From Ambrosia x helenae (lineage: Eukaryota > Streptophyta > Magnoliopsida > Asterales > Asteraceae), in the NCBI GenBank assembly GCA_030844895.1, contig CM061231.1, positions 149,272,165-149,336,164 of the forward strand: 64,000 nucleotides of DNA, written 5' to 3'. The translations under genes and the position numbers were made by a program. Every line of letters begins with the position of its first letter. The stretch's first letter is position 1. Shown piece after piece: positions 1-11,751 of this stretch. The notes under the pieces are model-generated. The model did no database searches. It was not told the origin of the DNA and saw only the letters and a program-made list of their open reading frames with translations.

Positions 1-751
1 GTGTCTTTTTCCACTTATCTCGAGTTTTTTATCTATTCGGGTCAGGGGTCGGGAAATGGAGATGGTTTAGCCTTTGTTGTGTTGTCTGGTGGGTATCCAG
101 TGGATTTGTTTGATTGTAATGATGGGAAGTTTAAGTGGGGATGGTTTAGCCTTTGTTGTGTTGCCACAATTGCAGTAAACCATTGCTTATTGTTCTTTGA
201 TTTAAGGATTTTTGAGATTTGGGGATTAGGGTTTTTTATAAAGTGAGGAAGAAGAAGACTAATCAGACGTTTGAGGAGGGGGAAGAGTTAAAAGAGGGGT
301 TTTAAAATTTTTAACCTGAAATGACTATTTTGCCCCTGAAGTTAACTGAGTTTTTTTTAACTCCGTTTAAAAAATGGTTCAAAATGGCACCAAAATGAAA
401 CCACTAGATTTCCAGTGATAAAAATAAATTAAAAAACTTTTCTGTCTAAAGTGGCATTTTAAGCTAAACCTCAGAGACCATTTTAGCAGTTTACTCTTAT
501 TTAAAAATAAATAAATATTTTTTAATAAAACACTTACAAAACTTGAGTATCACTAAATTAAAGTTTCTCTATAAAAATGCATCAAATGAACCGATTTAAC
601 CAAGGGGGCTATAAAAAAAAAAAAGTCGAGCCAGGGTGGGTTCGAGCTCAAGCTCGAAATTTAACGAGACAGTTTGGCTCGGCTTGAGCACAAGCTCAGA
701 GGTAAATGAGTCAATAGCCGAGACGCGCTAATCTCGGGCTCGCCTCAGTTA
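1..751. other. Gene-free left edge
   Basis: No convincing gene is seen here. A 23-bp stretch beginning ATGGTTTAGCC occurs twice, at 62 and 141, an offset of 79 bp, so a short local duplication is present. The open frame across the first 246 bases has no recognisable domain and starts at the window edge. From about 630 the DNA is rich in GAGCTCGAGC-like words, which resembles the subterminal repeats of degenerate hAT elements; no pair of ends could be fixed. Confidence 0.4.
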
Positions 752-1031
752 GGGTGGGAGGGGCGCCACCTCAAACTATTTGATTGCCTCCAATGTTGCA
801 CTTCCATCATTCTACTGATTCACTATCCTGAAACACAAATTTAGAGGCAACACTACCATGAACTATAAAAGATAAAAAAAATAATAATAATAAAAAAACC
901 CACACTCTTATTCCATCCGTGGCCAAGCACCCGTAAAGTCTACCCGCCCCCACTACACCTGCCACCGGCGGTGGTGCTGCCGTGGAGGTAGTGGGGTACC
1001 CGTGACAAAATCGGGTGGCACCCCTTCCCCT
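752..1031. mobile_element. Harbinger/Tourist-like MITE (probable)
   Basis: The left end reads GGGTGGGAGGGGCGCCACC and the right end, read on the other strand, GGGGAAGGGGTGCCACC. They form imperfect terminal inverted repeats. TTA lies next to both ends, which fits the 3-bp target duplication of PIF/Harbinger MITEs. The middle contains a GC-rich palindromic block around 945-1000. There is no coding capacity. A related end (GGGGAGACGGGGCGTCACCC) occurs at about 57731. Confidence 0.45.
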
Positions 1032-1035
1032 TTAG

Positions 1036-3887
1036 AAAATGAGTCGGCTCGGTTCATGTCGTTTCAAATCAAGTTTTTTCGATCAAGCTATGAACTGAGC
1101 TCGAGCTTTTTGAATTTAACCTATTTGAGGTGTAAGAAAAAATGATATGAAAATATTATTGGTATCAAATTATAATTCAGACAGTAATTATAACATTGTA
1201 TATATAAACATTAGGTAATGTTGTATTTCCAATCTTAATGTTGGTCGGTATAAAAGTTATGTATTCATAAATTCATATTTTTAAATGACTTGTTTTGAAT
1301 TTTGCACGACTAATGTGGAAAATGGTTGTGAAAAGGGCAGTGTTGATCAAAAGATAAAAGCTAGAGGGCTGAAGATGAAAGAAGCCAAAGTATGAGGACC
1401 AATGCTGCTCATGTTGATTCCAAATGGCTTTTTTCTGAAAAAAAAGAAAAACCACTAAACATATAATGATTTTTGATTTCTTAAGAAATAATTCATGACT
1501 ATAATTTTCATCTCACAAACGTGCTCTCATCTCTTTCGGGTGAAGCTTCGTTTATAATAATTCCAGTTAGGCTTTTACGTTTCATGTGTGACTGACTGAC
1601 TCATTCTTTATTGAGATTTGAATGTCAATGATTTAGAGTACATGGAATGTGAATCGTAGGTCAATTTCCTTTGTTTGATAATATTTTAGAGTTGATATAA
1701 TCATTCAACCATAAATAATCAACTATGTATCCCTTATTTATTTTTAATGATAAACTCGTAAGATGTAAGCCTTATCGTGACATGTAGACATTTTTTGTGT
1801 AGGCTAGAATGTATGCTAAACAAAACATATTTGGTGTTGGTATATGAAACCGTTTGGTTTTCGTTTTGCGAACACTTAGGTATTTTATTAGTGTTTTAGG
1901 CTTAGATAACCTAAGTTTTAGAAGCAACGTCGTACGTTTAGCCCGGAAAATATTTAGCGTATGCACCTCCTCAAACCAATAGTGCTACCTTAAGTTGAAT
2001 CAACTTATATATAGAGTACGCTACTCATAACATCATTATTTCTGGGTGTAATGCGTGTACATGCTCGAGAAACGCCCTATGCCCCTAATGTTACAAGGTT
2101 AGTTGTTACAACTTACAAGGTTCGTCTTATTGGTATAATTACTTTTAGTGATGGTATCAATTATACATGAACTTTCAGTTGTCTGCTAATTAAATCCGCA
2201 ACTATTCCTTTGCTTTTGTTAGTTGCTTTCTCGTAATATTAGTAAAGTAAAATACTCAAACTTTTGTATTTAAACGATATTTCTGGCATCACTCATTTTG
2301 TTTACTAGCAAAATGTAGTGACATGTGTATCGTAATAATATCATGTTATTATTGGGAGTTCATCATATTCTACGTATGGTTTCACATCGGCCCAATAGGT
2401 TTACGAGTAAATAAATCGCTTTAAGCCTCAATTTAAAAAAAAGTTATTATGAAAATTTTAATATGTGTTGGACAATGAGATAAATACATGGGACGAGATT
2501 GGGTTACTCTGTCCTCCCAGCAGACACTTTTATTTAGGGCATCTTGAAAAATCAAACGCATAAACATATTGAACTCATAAAAAATGAAAGTTTTGTTTTG
2601 TGAGAGCAACCAAGGTACTACTTTCCTAAAATTGAAAGATTTGTTGTTAATTCAATCATCAACATCACATATAACTCTTTTTCTCTCTGTTCCATTTCAA
2701 GGTATTAAGGTATTACTAGAGTTGCATAACTACATCATTACCACTACTCAAGTATAGGATTCCTCATTTCTCTTGTTATTATCACTATGTGTAGATTTTT
2801 ATAGTCATTTGTGTGACCAATATATCTATTATGAATCGTGTACACATAATTTTTAGGTTGTAATATAAAAGAAAAGCACAAGATCAATATGTGAAGTCTA
2901 CTATGAAGCAATGCACCAAAACTGGACTAAAAACATTCTATGTACATGAGATGAACCATCACATTGTTTTAATTTAGCAGTTGACAGTTGACGGTTATAA
3001 TTCTGGATAGACTGACAGTTGCATCAATGAAGACCCCAAAGCCAAAAGCTCTATCAATGGTTACTTATTTAGACCATTTACCATTGATGGATCAAATTGC
3101 AACCGATTCACTGACTTACTGTTGACGATTACCACTAATGATCAGTTATGATTAATTGTCAGTTTTCATGCAACTTTACATTAGTCATATGGTATTAATA
3201 CCAATAAATGATGTAGAAAAAGCGCAGAATGCCTACTTCAATGTTATTTGTTATTGGAGGCTTTATGGTCCCTAATCTTAGTCTTCATAGCGACCATTGG
3301 TTACTTTATATTCATAAATGTATCTTTCTACATAATAATGAATAACAATTAAAATACAAGGCAACCTTGTAGAGCCTTTAGATTTAAGTTGCAAAGATCA
3401 ATATATTTTTTATGACAACCATTTCACTTCTCGATCATGGGCCAAAAACATGATTGATCAGGGCCTTATTGATGAATGAAAGAAAGGCTTTGAGTCCTGT
3501 TATCGAAACAACTTTCAATAGCATTTCAATAAGGTAAGAAAAAGAAAATTCTATCATGTGCGCCTCTCTTATACTAGCAATGAGACCCCCACTAGGACCC
3601 CATGTAGAACATTGCCCTAAGGCCTAACAAGGGAGTGTTGTCCCTTTGGACCCTAAGTTTGTTAATGTATTGAATAAGAATAAACATAAGCAAGTGGGTA
3701 TTAACACCATCTAACTTGTATCAATCAATATTTTTATTTCCCTTTGGTTTAAGCAGGCAATGATTAACAATCTAAATAACTTTATAACATTATAATCACC
3801 ATCACTAATGTTTCAACCTCCTAAACACATTTGTTAAAGGTATTTCACCAAAAAGTAGATTGGTAGAACATAACCCATATTTACTAG
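1036..3887. other. Gene-free AT-rich interval
   Basis: No frame longer than about 64 codons and no recognisable protein, RNA gene or element termini were found in this 2.8-kb stretch. It holds AT-rich simple sequence and probably old, unrecognisable repeats. Confidence 0.4.
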
Positions 3888-4168
3888 TGTTTGGGATTGA
3901 GTTGAAAAAACAACTTATTGTTTGTCTTTGGTATAAACACTTTTTGTATCGGCCTTTTAATATAGGTTGAAAAGCTGTTTTAGAGAAGTTAGAAATTATG
4001 GCTTTTTGTTTTGACTTTTGGAATACAAATTACAAATCTACCAACTCACCATTTGCATTCATTACAACCCATATGCACTTTTGATCATTACATAAATAAG
4101 TCAATCCAAACACCTTTTAAAAAAATAACTTATTGACCTTTTTCACCACAAAAGCTAATTCAAACATT
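3888..4168. mobile_element. Tourist-like MITE (tentative)
   Basis: The left end carries TGTTTGGGATTGAGTT followed by an AACTTATTG word. Near the right end the sequence has AACTTATTGACC and AAAGCTAATTCAAACA, so the two ends read as degenerate inverted copies. TGTTTGG ends are usual in Tourist/Harbinger MITEs. The target duplication was not resolved, so the exact limits are uncertain. Confidence 0.35.
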
Positions 4169-4310
4169 TTTTTAAAAGCTTATTTTAAAAGTAATAAACA
4201 CTTTTAAAATTATATATTTTTTGAAAGGTGAACTTCATTAACAAACGCACCCGGACCTCAAAACAAGGACCGGAGCACCAAAATTACAACATATACATAG
4301 GATATTTCGA

Positions 4311-7139
4311 CTAGTCTTTCCAAACCAAACTCTTAAAACTAGATCGAGATTTTAACCAAAGAAAAGATAAAGATTTGACTCTCGCCACCACCTCCAAAAC
4401 TTTAGGTTCCTTACCTTTAAGGATCTTATCATTCTGGGTCGTCCAAATAGCCCACATCGAAACATAAATGATACCTTGAATAATCTGTTTAGCATCTTTA
4501 CTCCTGTATCCGTCCGCAGTCTTTAACAGGCCCGAGACTTCAAAAGTGAATAAGGGATCAATTTTGCACCAAGCCCCAATAGACGACCAAAACCCGAACG
4601 CCCAGCCACAGCCGGTGAACACATGAAGAGCAGATTCCTCGTCCACTTCACAAAGAGTACACGAATAATTTGGAAGATTGATTTGTCTTCTACGAAGAGC
4701 CACTCGAGTTGGGATTCAGTCCATCTCAAGTCTCCATATAAAGATTTTGATTTTTTACGGGACCCATTTAATCCAATGTAAATAACTCAGCCTGCTTTTG
4801 CACCCTTTCCTGTGTTAAACACTTCCTGAATTCAGCGATAGAGTACACCCCTTCAACGCTCTTATCCCACTTCCACTGGTCAGCAACATCCACCAAAAAT
4901 AAGCCCTGCAGTTTCGAACGAATCTGGTCATATTCCTGAGATTTTCTAACAGTAAAAAGGTCCCTTTTCCATCTGCACGTTAAAACTGCTTCATCCTCTT
5001 TCCAGACACCACAAACGCTCTCCTGTTTATCCATAGCAAGCTGAAAAAGGTTGGGAAATAGATCTCTAAAAGGAGTCTCTCCATGCCATTTGTCGAGCCA
5101 TAATCGAACTTGTCTACCATTCCCTACCACACCTGTAAACTGATGCTGATAGATTTGGAATCCACCACCAATTTACTCAAGCAAGTGACCAAATCTTTCC
5201 ATCCTCCGGTTACAGATTTGTTACAAGGGAGAAGCTCCCAAACTTTATTACGACCATGACAAGCATCTATAATTTTCCTCCATAAACAACAGGATTCCGT
5301 CTTATATCGCCACACCCATTTAACCAGGAGTGCCATATTAACCTCGAATAATTTTGCAACCCCCAAACCACCGAGCTTCTTAGGAGTCTTGACAACATCC
5401 CAAGCAACCCAGTGGATTTTTTTAACATTCTCATCCCCCGCCCATAGAAAACGTTTCATAATAACTTCTAGATCTTCAATAACCTTAACCGGGCTTTATA
5501 GAGAGAAAAGTAATAGATAGGCAAGCTAGCTAAGACCGATTTAATGAGAATAAGACGACCATCAATCGAGAGAAACTTAGCCTTCCATAGTTTGAGCCGA
5601 GACTTAAACTTATCAACAACCACATCCCAATTCCTCACTCGGTTCATGTTAGCACCAACCTTTATGCCAAGATAATCGAAGGGAATCGTACCGTATTTGC
5701 AGCCACAAAGGGCAGCCAACTCTTTAATATCATCCTCTGAACTATTCATCCCAAAAACATGCGACTTGTGAAGGTTAATCTTCAAGCCCGAACATATATG
5801 AAAAATACGTAAAAGACGGAGCATATTTTTGAAGTTACACATAGACCATTTCCCTATAATGAGGGCGTCATCCGCATAAAGCAAATGAGACAATAACAGG
5901 CCATTGTTACCGACCTGTAAACAATCAAACACACCCATACCCGAGGCCTTGTTAACCAAGCACGTGAAGGCCTCCATCACAATAAGGAAAAGGAATGGGG
6001 AGAGCGGATCTCCTTGTCTTAATCCTTTTTGGCACTTGAAAACATAAGTAGGAGACCCGTTCACCAGAACAGATGACCGGGCCGATTTTAAAACCGCCTC
6101 AATTTATAAACACCAACGATCAGGAAAGTCCATCTGTTTCATAATAGAGATTAAAAAGCCCCAATCTACATTATCGCATGCCTTCTCAAAGTCGATCTTG
6201 AACATAAAAGCCCTATCGCCCCTTTTCTTCAACCAAGAAATCATCTCATTAATAATTAATTGTCCGTCAAGAATAAACCTCCCCGATAAGAATCCACTCT
6301 GCGTCTCGCATATAATAAAACCCATCACCTTCTTGATCCGGTTCGCCAAGACCTTTGAAATAACTTTAGAAATTATTCCAATCAAAGTAATAGGCCTATA
6401 ATCCTTTAAACCGGTTGGGTTTTTAGTCTTAGGAATTAGTGTGATAAAAGCCGCACTATTTCCATGATTAATGGAACCCGTATCATAAAAGCGAGAAAAT
6501 AAATTAAAGAAATCTTCTTCAAAAAAGGCCCAAAAATGTTTCAAAAAAGCAAAATTGAAACCATTTGGACCTGGAGCTCGATCACTACCACACTCGAACA
6601 CCGCATTTTTAATTTCTTCTTTTGTAAAACCTGCAACAAGATCAGCTTGGAAAACATCTCCCAGCTTGTTAATATTATCACAAGATATAATCGGCCTTCC
6701 TGTACATTTAGAAGAAAATAACGAGCGATAGAACTGGAAAATATGCTTTTTTTACCGGCGTAGGCTTCGTTTCCCATTTCCCTTCAACCAACAAACCCGG
6801 AATATTGTTCTTGGCCTTTCTCCCATTAACCACACTATGGAAGAAAAATGAGTTTTCATCTCCACCTGTAGCCCACTTAACTCTCGTTTTTTGTTTAACA
6901 TCAATATATCTATAACGTTCAATTTATGCATTTTTTGCATTCTTCATATATCCACACCTCTTCCTCCTCCAAATCAACACTCTCCATTTTCAACTCAAGA
7001 TTCAAAATTGCTGATTTCATGTCTTCTAAATCGGCTCCTTCTTTAATCTTCACATTCTCCCACCAACTCTTGAGAGCGCTACGGACCTGTTTAAATTTTT
7101 TAGAAATGATCGCATCCGGGCCTCCATCATAGGGCTGCC
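4311..7139 (-). pseudogene. LINE ORF2 reverse transcriptase and zf-RVT part, frameshifted
   Basis: This is the downstream part of LINE ORF2, split into several frames. At about 6104-6601 the conserved RT start is visible (RAPGPNGF, then LIPKTKNP, DYRPITLIG and FKIDFEKACDNVDW). At 5468-6064 come KGLRQGDPLSPFLF and the catalytic LLYADDALII (about 5860-5886). The segment at 4768-5130 continues toward the C-terminus. At 4311-4703 CTLCEVDEESALHVFTGC is the CxxC-HxxxxC type zinc-binding motif of zf-RVT. At least four frame changes or stops separate these blocks, so no full-length enzyme can be made. The normal role would be target-primed reverse transcription in the nucleus. Confidence 0.8.
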
Positions 7140-7812
7140 TGTTAGGACAAAAAGGATTGGTGAAACCACTTTTGCAAACCTTAGTCTAATTCACTTCTGT
7201 CAAAATACTCTAAGTATAGAACTGCTGAAGAAGAAGGATCAAACTGCTGAAGAAGAGATTCAGAAGTGCTGAAGAAGAAAAGTCATCAGAAGTTCTGAAG
7301 TTCAAACTAGACACTTCTACTGAAGAACTACTGAAGACAAACTACTCATCAGTAGTTTGTCATTCATCAGTACTTACATGAAGATCTTTTCCACCGCCTC
7401 TTATATCAGTAGTTTATTACTTTAGTATTTCTTTTTGCTTTATGTACAAGTTCCAAGACTGCAACTTGTTGCAACTTGTTTCTGAACTTGCTTTTGGCAA
7501 GGTTCATGTATTTGTAAAGTATATAAATAGAAGGGTTCATCCCTCTGTTTTAGACATTGATTTTAATACAAGAAATCCTCCAACTCTTATTATTGTTATT
7601 TCCATTTCGTGTTTATTGAGAATCTGTCAAAGTGTTTCATTCTCATTCAATACTTAGATTCTCAATAAACACTTTTCATTTATTAGTTCTTGATTCCAGG
7701 GGGAGTAATAACTCCTGTTGATAAGTGTAGCTTTAAACTTATAAACATTCCGCTGTGCTATCACTCATCAAGAACTTGCTAAACACTTAAGTGTCAACTA
7801 GCAAGTTCTAAC
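7140..7812 (+). mobile_element. Solo LTR (Copia-like) inside LINE ORF2
   Basis: The segment starts TGTTAGGACAAAA and ends AAGTTCTAACA, the TG...CA form of an LTR with short inverted ends. It sits between the endonuclease and RT parts of the LINE on the other strand. It has a TATA-like GTATATAAATAG near 7517 and several TGCTGAAGAAG words. The palindromic AAACTACTCATCAGTAGTTT lies near 7330-7350. A related LTR flanks the insertion at 52098-54390. No internal region, primer site or second LTR is present, so it is a solo LTR. The flanking 5-mers do not match, which suggests a rearranged junction or mutated target duplication. Confidence 0.65.
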
Positions 7813-8634
7813 AAAGAGCAATATACTGATCCAACACTGCCCATCCAAAACGTCTATAATTAGCCTTTCACACCCTTCCCTTTCCAACCAAGAGTTGTAC
7901 CACCAAAAAGGTTTTGCCCCAAAATTCGTATCAACTAGAGAAAGTAACAAGGGGCAATGATCAGATTTCTCTCTAGGTAAGTCCCGTAAAACAGCTTGAG
8001 GCCATCTATTTAGAAAATCTTGACACACCAGAACCCGATCAATCTTGCTAAACATAAAACCAGAATCATTACCAACCATAAACGTATATTTGCTACCCTT
8101 CATTTTGTACTCTTTAAGCCCCATCATATCTATAAAGTTATTGAAATCGCCCGCACTAACTGGATTGAAAGCCGAATTCTTCCTCTCTTCCAAATACCTC
8201 ACCACATTGAAGTCGCCTAAGAAAATCCAAAAACCACTATGTTCTTGCATAACCCCCATTAGCTCATCCCATAAACGCCTCTTTCGAACAACGTTTTGTG
8301 GGCCATATACATTCACAATATTTAAAGGCACATTATCTGAAATCAAATACCCGCTAGACAAAAGAAAGTTCGGCTTAGCTATAGAAAAACTCTTAACAAA
8401 AACCTTCTCATCCCACACATTAATTAAACCACCCGACCTCCCTTCGGCATCGACTTTATCACAAGCAAAACCTTTGCTACCCCAAAGAGATTCGAAATTA
8501 ATAGAATCCGAGTTACACAGCTGCGTTTCTTGAATTGCCAAGAACAAAACATCATTCTTGACTTTTAAACCCTTGACCCACCCAATCTTTCCTCCTGAAC
8601 CCAACCCTTTAACATTAATAGAAAGAAAATTCAT
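7813..8634 (-). pseudogene. LINE ORF2 N-terminal endonuclease, truncated by insertion
   Basis: The frame begins with an ATG at 8634 that overlaps the stop of ORF1 (ATGA), and it reads as an exonuclease-endonuclease-phosphatase fold. Visible motifs are MNFLSINVKGLG at the start, AIQETQL near residue 35, NVYGPQ near 108, LGDFNVV near 138 and KSDHCPLLLS near 226, the usual Asn, Glu, Tyr, Asp and His blocks of APE-like LINE endonucleases. The open frame continues a few codons into the solo LTR and stops, so the product is cut off before the RT. Endonuclease residues look intact. The enzyme nicks target DNA to prime reverse transcription. Confidence 0.8.
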
Positions 8635-10472
8635 TTAATACCTTGCTGTCTACCTTCTTCCTCAACTGTATCTCGAACTATATCAACAAAATTATCCAAG
8701 CTTGTTCCCATTCTGGCACCTACAAGAATAGTGGCATCTATCTCTTGTTGAATCTCTGTCGCCTTATCATTGGTATCAACTTTCTTTTTATTTCCTTCCC
8801 CTGCAACAGACATCCCTCCACTATTTTCAGGTTGCGAGTTAAGATCAAATTGCCCATCTTTCATAACTTCCTTCGAATTATTCTTTCCTGCCCCTTTATC
8901 AGAATCCCCCTGAGAAACTTCCTGTTGAGTAGAATGATTAACTTGAGCCACCCCATTCAGACCCAATAAAACGTCCAGGCCAAACGGATCGAGGCCCGTT
9001 GGATCAACATCAAGTCTAGGCCTTTTATTATTGCTGGGCCGTTCATCGACTGATAACATCTTGGTCTTGGGTAAATTATAATCAGACTTCATATTTTTCT
9101 TGGACACCTTTTGTTTTCGTTGGCCTAAAAAAGCTTTGGATAAATCGGCCTGACCCACATCCTTATCAAAAGAAAATGTTGTATTACTCTTGTTTATTTG
9201 GACCCACTCTTCGACTGTTTGAAACTTCCCAGACAAGGTGACATCATTGAGCATTGAATGTTGGAAGTTACTAAAAATTCTTTTATTGCAATTACCTTTA
9301 ATTCCCTGCTCATTTTCCGGGCTTTCCATAACATGGTCATTAATATTTTCATCAAATATCTTTAATGGACTTTCCATAATCCTATCATTAATTGCATCAT
9401 CGGAGGATTTCACCGGATTATTATCGGACTTATCGCCTGAACTGGAACCGGATTCATCATCCACATGCCTGAACAGGAAGTCAAACGATAAATCATTATT
9501 CAATTGTTTTACATTTGCCTTGTGGACCACCTTACCATACAACAAACCAATCTTATCCAGCGTTTCATTACACATGACGTTTAGAGGTAAACCTTTAACT
9601 TTTAGCCATGCAATCCTTTCAAAAGGAAAGGATTGTCCCCACCAAGCCACCACTGTTTGGAATAAGTCCGTCTTCAAAAGAAGTTTAACTCGAGCATTTT
9701 CCGCAACTTCTTCGGATGCTAGCGAAACTAGAATAGTCAAACCACCCATATACTGTAACTTGATTTCATTATGACATATATCTTTTAACAATGCTGGAAG
9801 CTTCTTCAAACCATCCACATTGAATAGGGTGACAACTAGAGCCCTATTGTGAAGTTCACCAAACTCGTTTACTATATCCGGTATCACGACGACCTTTTCT
9901 TCGACTTTATCTCCCTTCATACCGGTTACCATATCCTTAAAGGAACTCCCTTTAGGATCATAATGTGCCTTCTGATCTTGTTTCTGCGTACTAACCAATG
10001 GAATAGTAACCTTGTTGATTGCAGGGAACTCCGTTTCATTATTAATATCCGCTTCTAGACCGGTAAACCTAGCAATATTAGCACGAAGCTTGTACGAGCC
10101 AATCCATAGATTCTGCATCTTCTCATCCAGATCTTCTCTATTCCTTGGAACCTTTAGAGTCACAAAACCAAACCGTCTTCCCATCTTATCCCTCTTCCTT
10201 GCGATATAAGTTTTAAAAACTTCACCACGATCCTTGATAATCCGCTCCAAATCTGGGCCACTGTAGCCGTCAGGAAGATTTGTGACATAATACTTGATCA
10301 ACCCTTTTTCTTTTGGTCGGTTGTTATCGGCCTCCTCCTTGCCTAGTCTTCTATCTTGGTGTCTTCGGTCATACTTTCCATAATAGGAGAAGCGTGAGTG
10401 ACATAAGAAAACGGATGTGTCAACCGAAGAGACATGCCACCAATGTCTGTATGATGCAAAAGGTGACGTCAT
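8631..10472 (-). CDS. LINE ORF1 protein with RRM
   Basis: A 613-residue frame without interruption. Residues about 60-135 form an RNA recognition motif: YYVTNLPDGYSG as the RNP2-like strand and GRRFGFVTLKV as the RNP1-like strand. The middle part (about 190-330) resembles the plant DUF4283-type region found in LINE ORF1 and retroelement gag-like proteins. The C-terminal half is polar and low in complexity. The protein would bind LINE RNA and form the ribonucleoprotein. The stop codon overlaps the ORF2 start codon (ATGA), which suggests coupled termination and re-initiation. The start at 10472 is the first ATG in frame; an internal start nearer the RRM is possible. It is not a host gene. Confidence 0.75.
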   Translation of the reverse strand: MTSPFASYRHWWHVSSVDTSVFLCHSRFSYYGKYDRRHQDRRLGKEEADNNRPKEKGLIKYYVTNLPDGYSGPDLERIIKDRGEVFKTYIARKRDKMGRRFGFVTLKVPRNREDLDEKMQNLWIGSYKLRANIARFTGLEADINNETEFPAINKVTIPLVSTQKQDQKAHYDPKGSSFKDMVTGMKGDKVEEKVVVIPDIVNEFGELHNRALVVTLFNVDGLKKLPALLKDICHNEIKLQYMGGLTILVSLASEEVAENARVKLLLKTDLFQTVVAWWGQSFPFERIAWLKVKGLPLNVMCNETLDKIGLLYGKVVHKANVKQLNNDLSFDFLFRHVDDESGSSSGDKSDNNPVKSSDDAINDRIMESPLKIFDENINDHVMESPENEQGIKGNCNKRIFSNFQHSMLNDVTLSGKFQTVEEWVQINKSNTTFSFDKDVGQADLSKAFLGQRKQKVSKKNMKSDYNLPKTKMLSVDERPSNNKRPRLDVDPTGLDPFGLDVLLGLNGVAQVNHSTQQEVSQGDSDKGAGKNNSKEVMKDGQFDLNSQPENSGGMSVAGEGNKKKVDTNDKATEIQQEIDATILVGARMGTSLDNFVDIVRDTVEEEGRQQGIK

Positions 10473-10873
10473 TAATCAGCTTAAAATATTCAAAAAAAAA
10501 AAAAAGACGTGGGCCACGTAAAAGTACCGCTGTTGTTCTCAATAGTGGTTACGAATCATTGGATCTGTCATTAAGCAGCAGATGTTATGTGTAAGACCCC
10601 GTACTACTAAGACGGGTCTAAGTACGAATAACTATGTTTTTTTAAACAAGATTAGAACAATAGTTACATTACAACTTTACATTAAGCACATGAAATCCCC
10701 AATTGTTTTATAGCATTAGTTTAAGTGTCAAGTTTGCACAAAAATAACGTTGAATCATTTTAACTTCAACAAGGAAGTCTAATTCAATTGGACACACAGG
10801 GAATACGTTTGATATTATCAAAAGAGTTTAGAGGAAGACTTCAACTTTCAAGCACATTCGGTTCTTGAATTGA

Positions 10874-11295
10874 TGTGCAGCGTTTTAGACATATTTTGGC
10901 GGCTTTTCGCTGCACATTTGTGCAACGTTTCAGCCTTGTTATGACAGTTTTTTGCTGCACATTTGTGCAGCGTTTTCAGCCTTGTTTTGACAGCTTTTCG
11001 CTGCACATTTGTGCAGCATTTTAAACATATTTTGGCAGCTTTTCGCTGCACATTTGTGCAGCGTTTTCAGCCTTGTTTTGACAGCTTTTCGCTGGACATT
11101 TGTGCAGCATTTTAAACATGTTTTGGCAGCGTTTTCAGCCTTGTTTTGACAGCTTTTCGCTGCACATTTGTGCAGCATTTTAAGCATATTTTGGCAGCTT
11201 TTCGCTGCACATTTGTGCAGCGTTTTCAGCCTTGTTTTGACAGCTTTTCGCTGGACATTTGTGCAGCATTTTAAACATGTTTTGGCAGCGTTCCA
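10874..11295. repeat. Minisatellite, unit about 45 bp
   Basis: About nine head-to-tail copies of a unit containing CATTTGTGCAGC, then TTTGACAGC or TTTGGCAGC, then TTTTCGCTGCA. Two versions alternate: one with CAGCCTTG and one with AAACATATT between the conserved words, giving a dimeric pattern of about 90 bp. The array lies inside the solo-LTR-like unit. The small open frames across it only reflect the repeat. Confidence 0.8.
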
Positions 11296-11751
11296 GTCTA
11301 GTTTTCAAGCCATAATTGCCATGCATCAAGAAGATTTAAAAGTGCAGCCACAAGGTCGACTTTGGGGCCACAAAACACTTTATTTAGAACCTCATTTCGT
11401 GGGTGTTTAACACACTAAACTATTCGACCACAAGCCTAACCCAAGCAACCGTTGTTCTCAACCGTGTCACCCTATCAATGACTTATCTAAGCTCATCTAG
11501 GGCGATATTCACCATGATAAGCGCAACACTTCTATTGTAATAAGCGATAATATTCAATGTTGAACCCCATTAAGGATTCCAAGGTAACGCCTAAGGGCGC
11601 ATCAATCCACACCTATGGTGTCTTCGTCTTAGGTCGTTGTTACACTATAATAGGATCCGTTACGATCTACCATGAATCCCATCCTTTATATTATTTCCAA
11701 CACAATAATGGTGAGTTTGTGTCTACTTATCTTAAGTTAGATATCCATAAC

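Larger units (their letters stand above)
4207..10490 (-). mobile_element. LINE (L1-type) retrotransposon, ORF2 interrupted
   Basis: A minus-strand non-LTR retrotransposon. In transcription order it holds ORF1 with an RRM, then ORF2 with an endonuclease, a reverse transcriptase carrying YADD, and a C-terminal zinc-binding zf-RVT region. This is the domain order of plant L1-like LINEs. ORF1 is intact. ORF2 is broken by several frameshifts and by a solo LTR at 7140-7812. The 3' end lies near 4207, where the minus strand runs into a short A-rich tail. No clear target site duplication was found, so both outer limits are approximate. The element is defective for autonomous movement. Confidence 0.85.

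Noticed and set aside
1..246. 81-codon open frame at the window start
   Set aside because: No domain, no start context and composition like intergenic DNA; it contains a short direct repeat.
10848..11410. Overlapping Cys/Lys-rich repeat frames on both strands
   Set aside because: They arise from the 45-bp minisatellite and lack any gene context.
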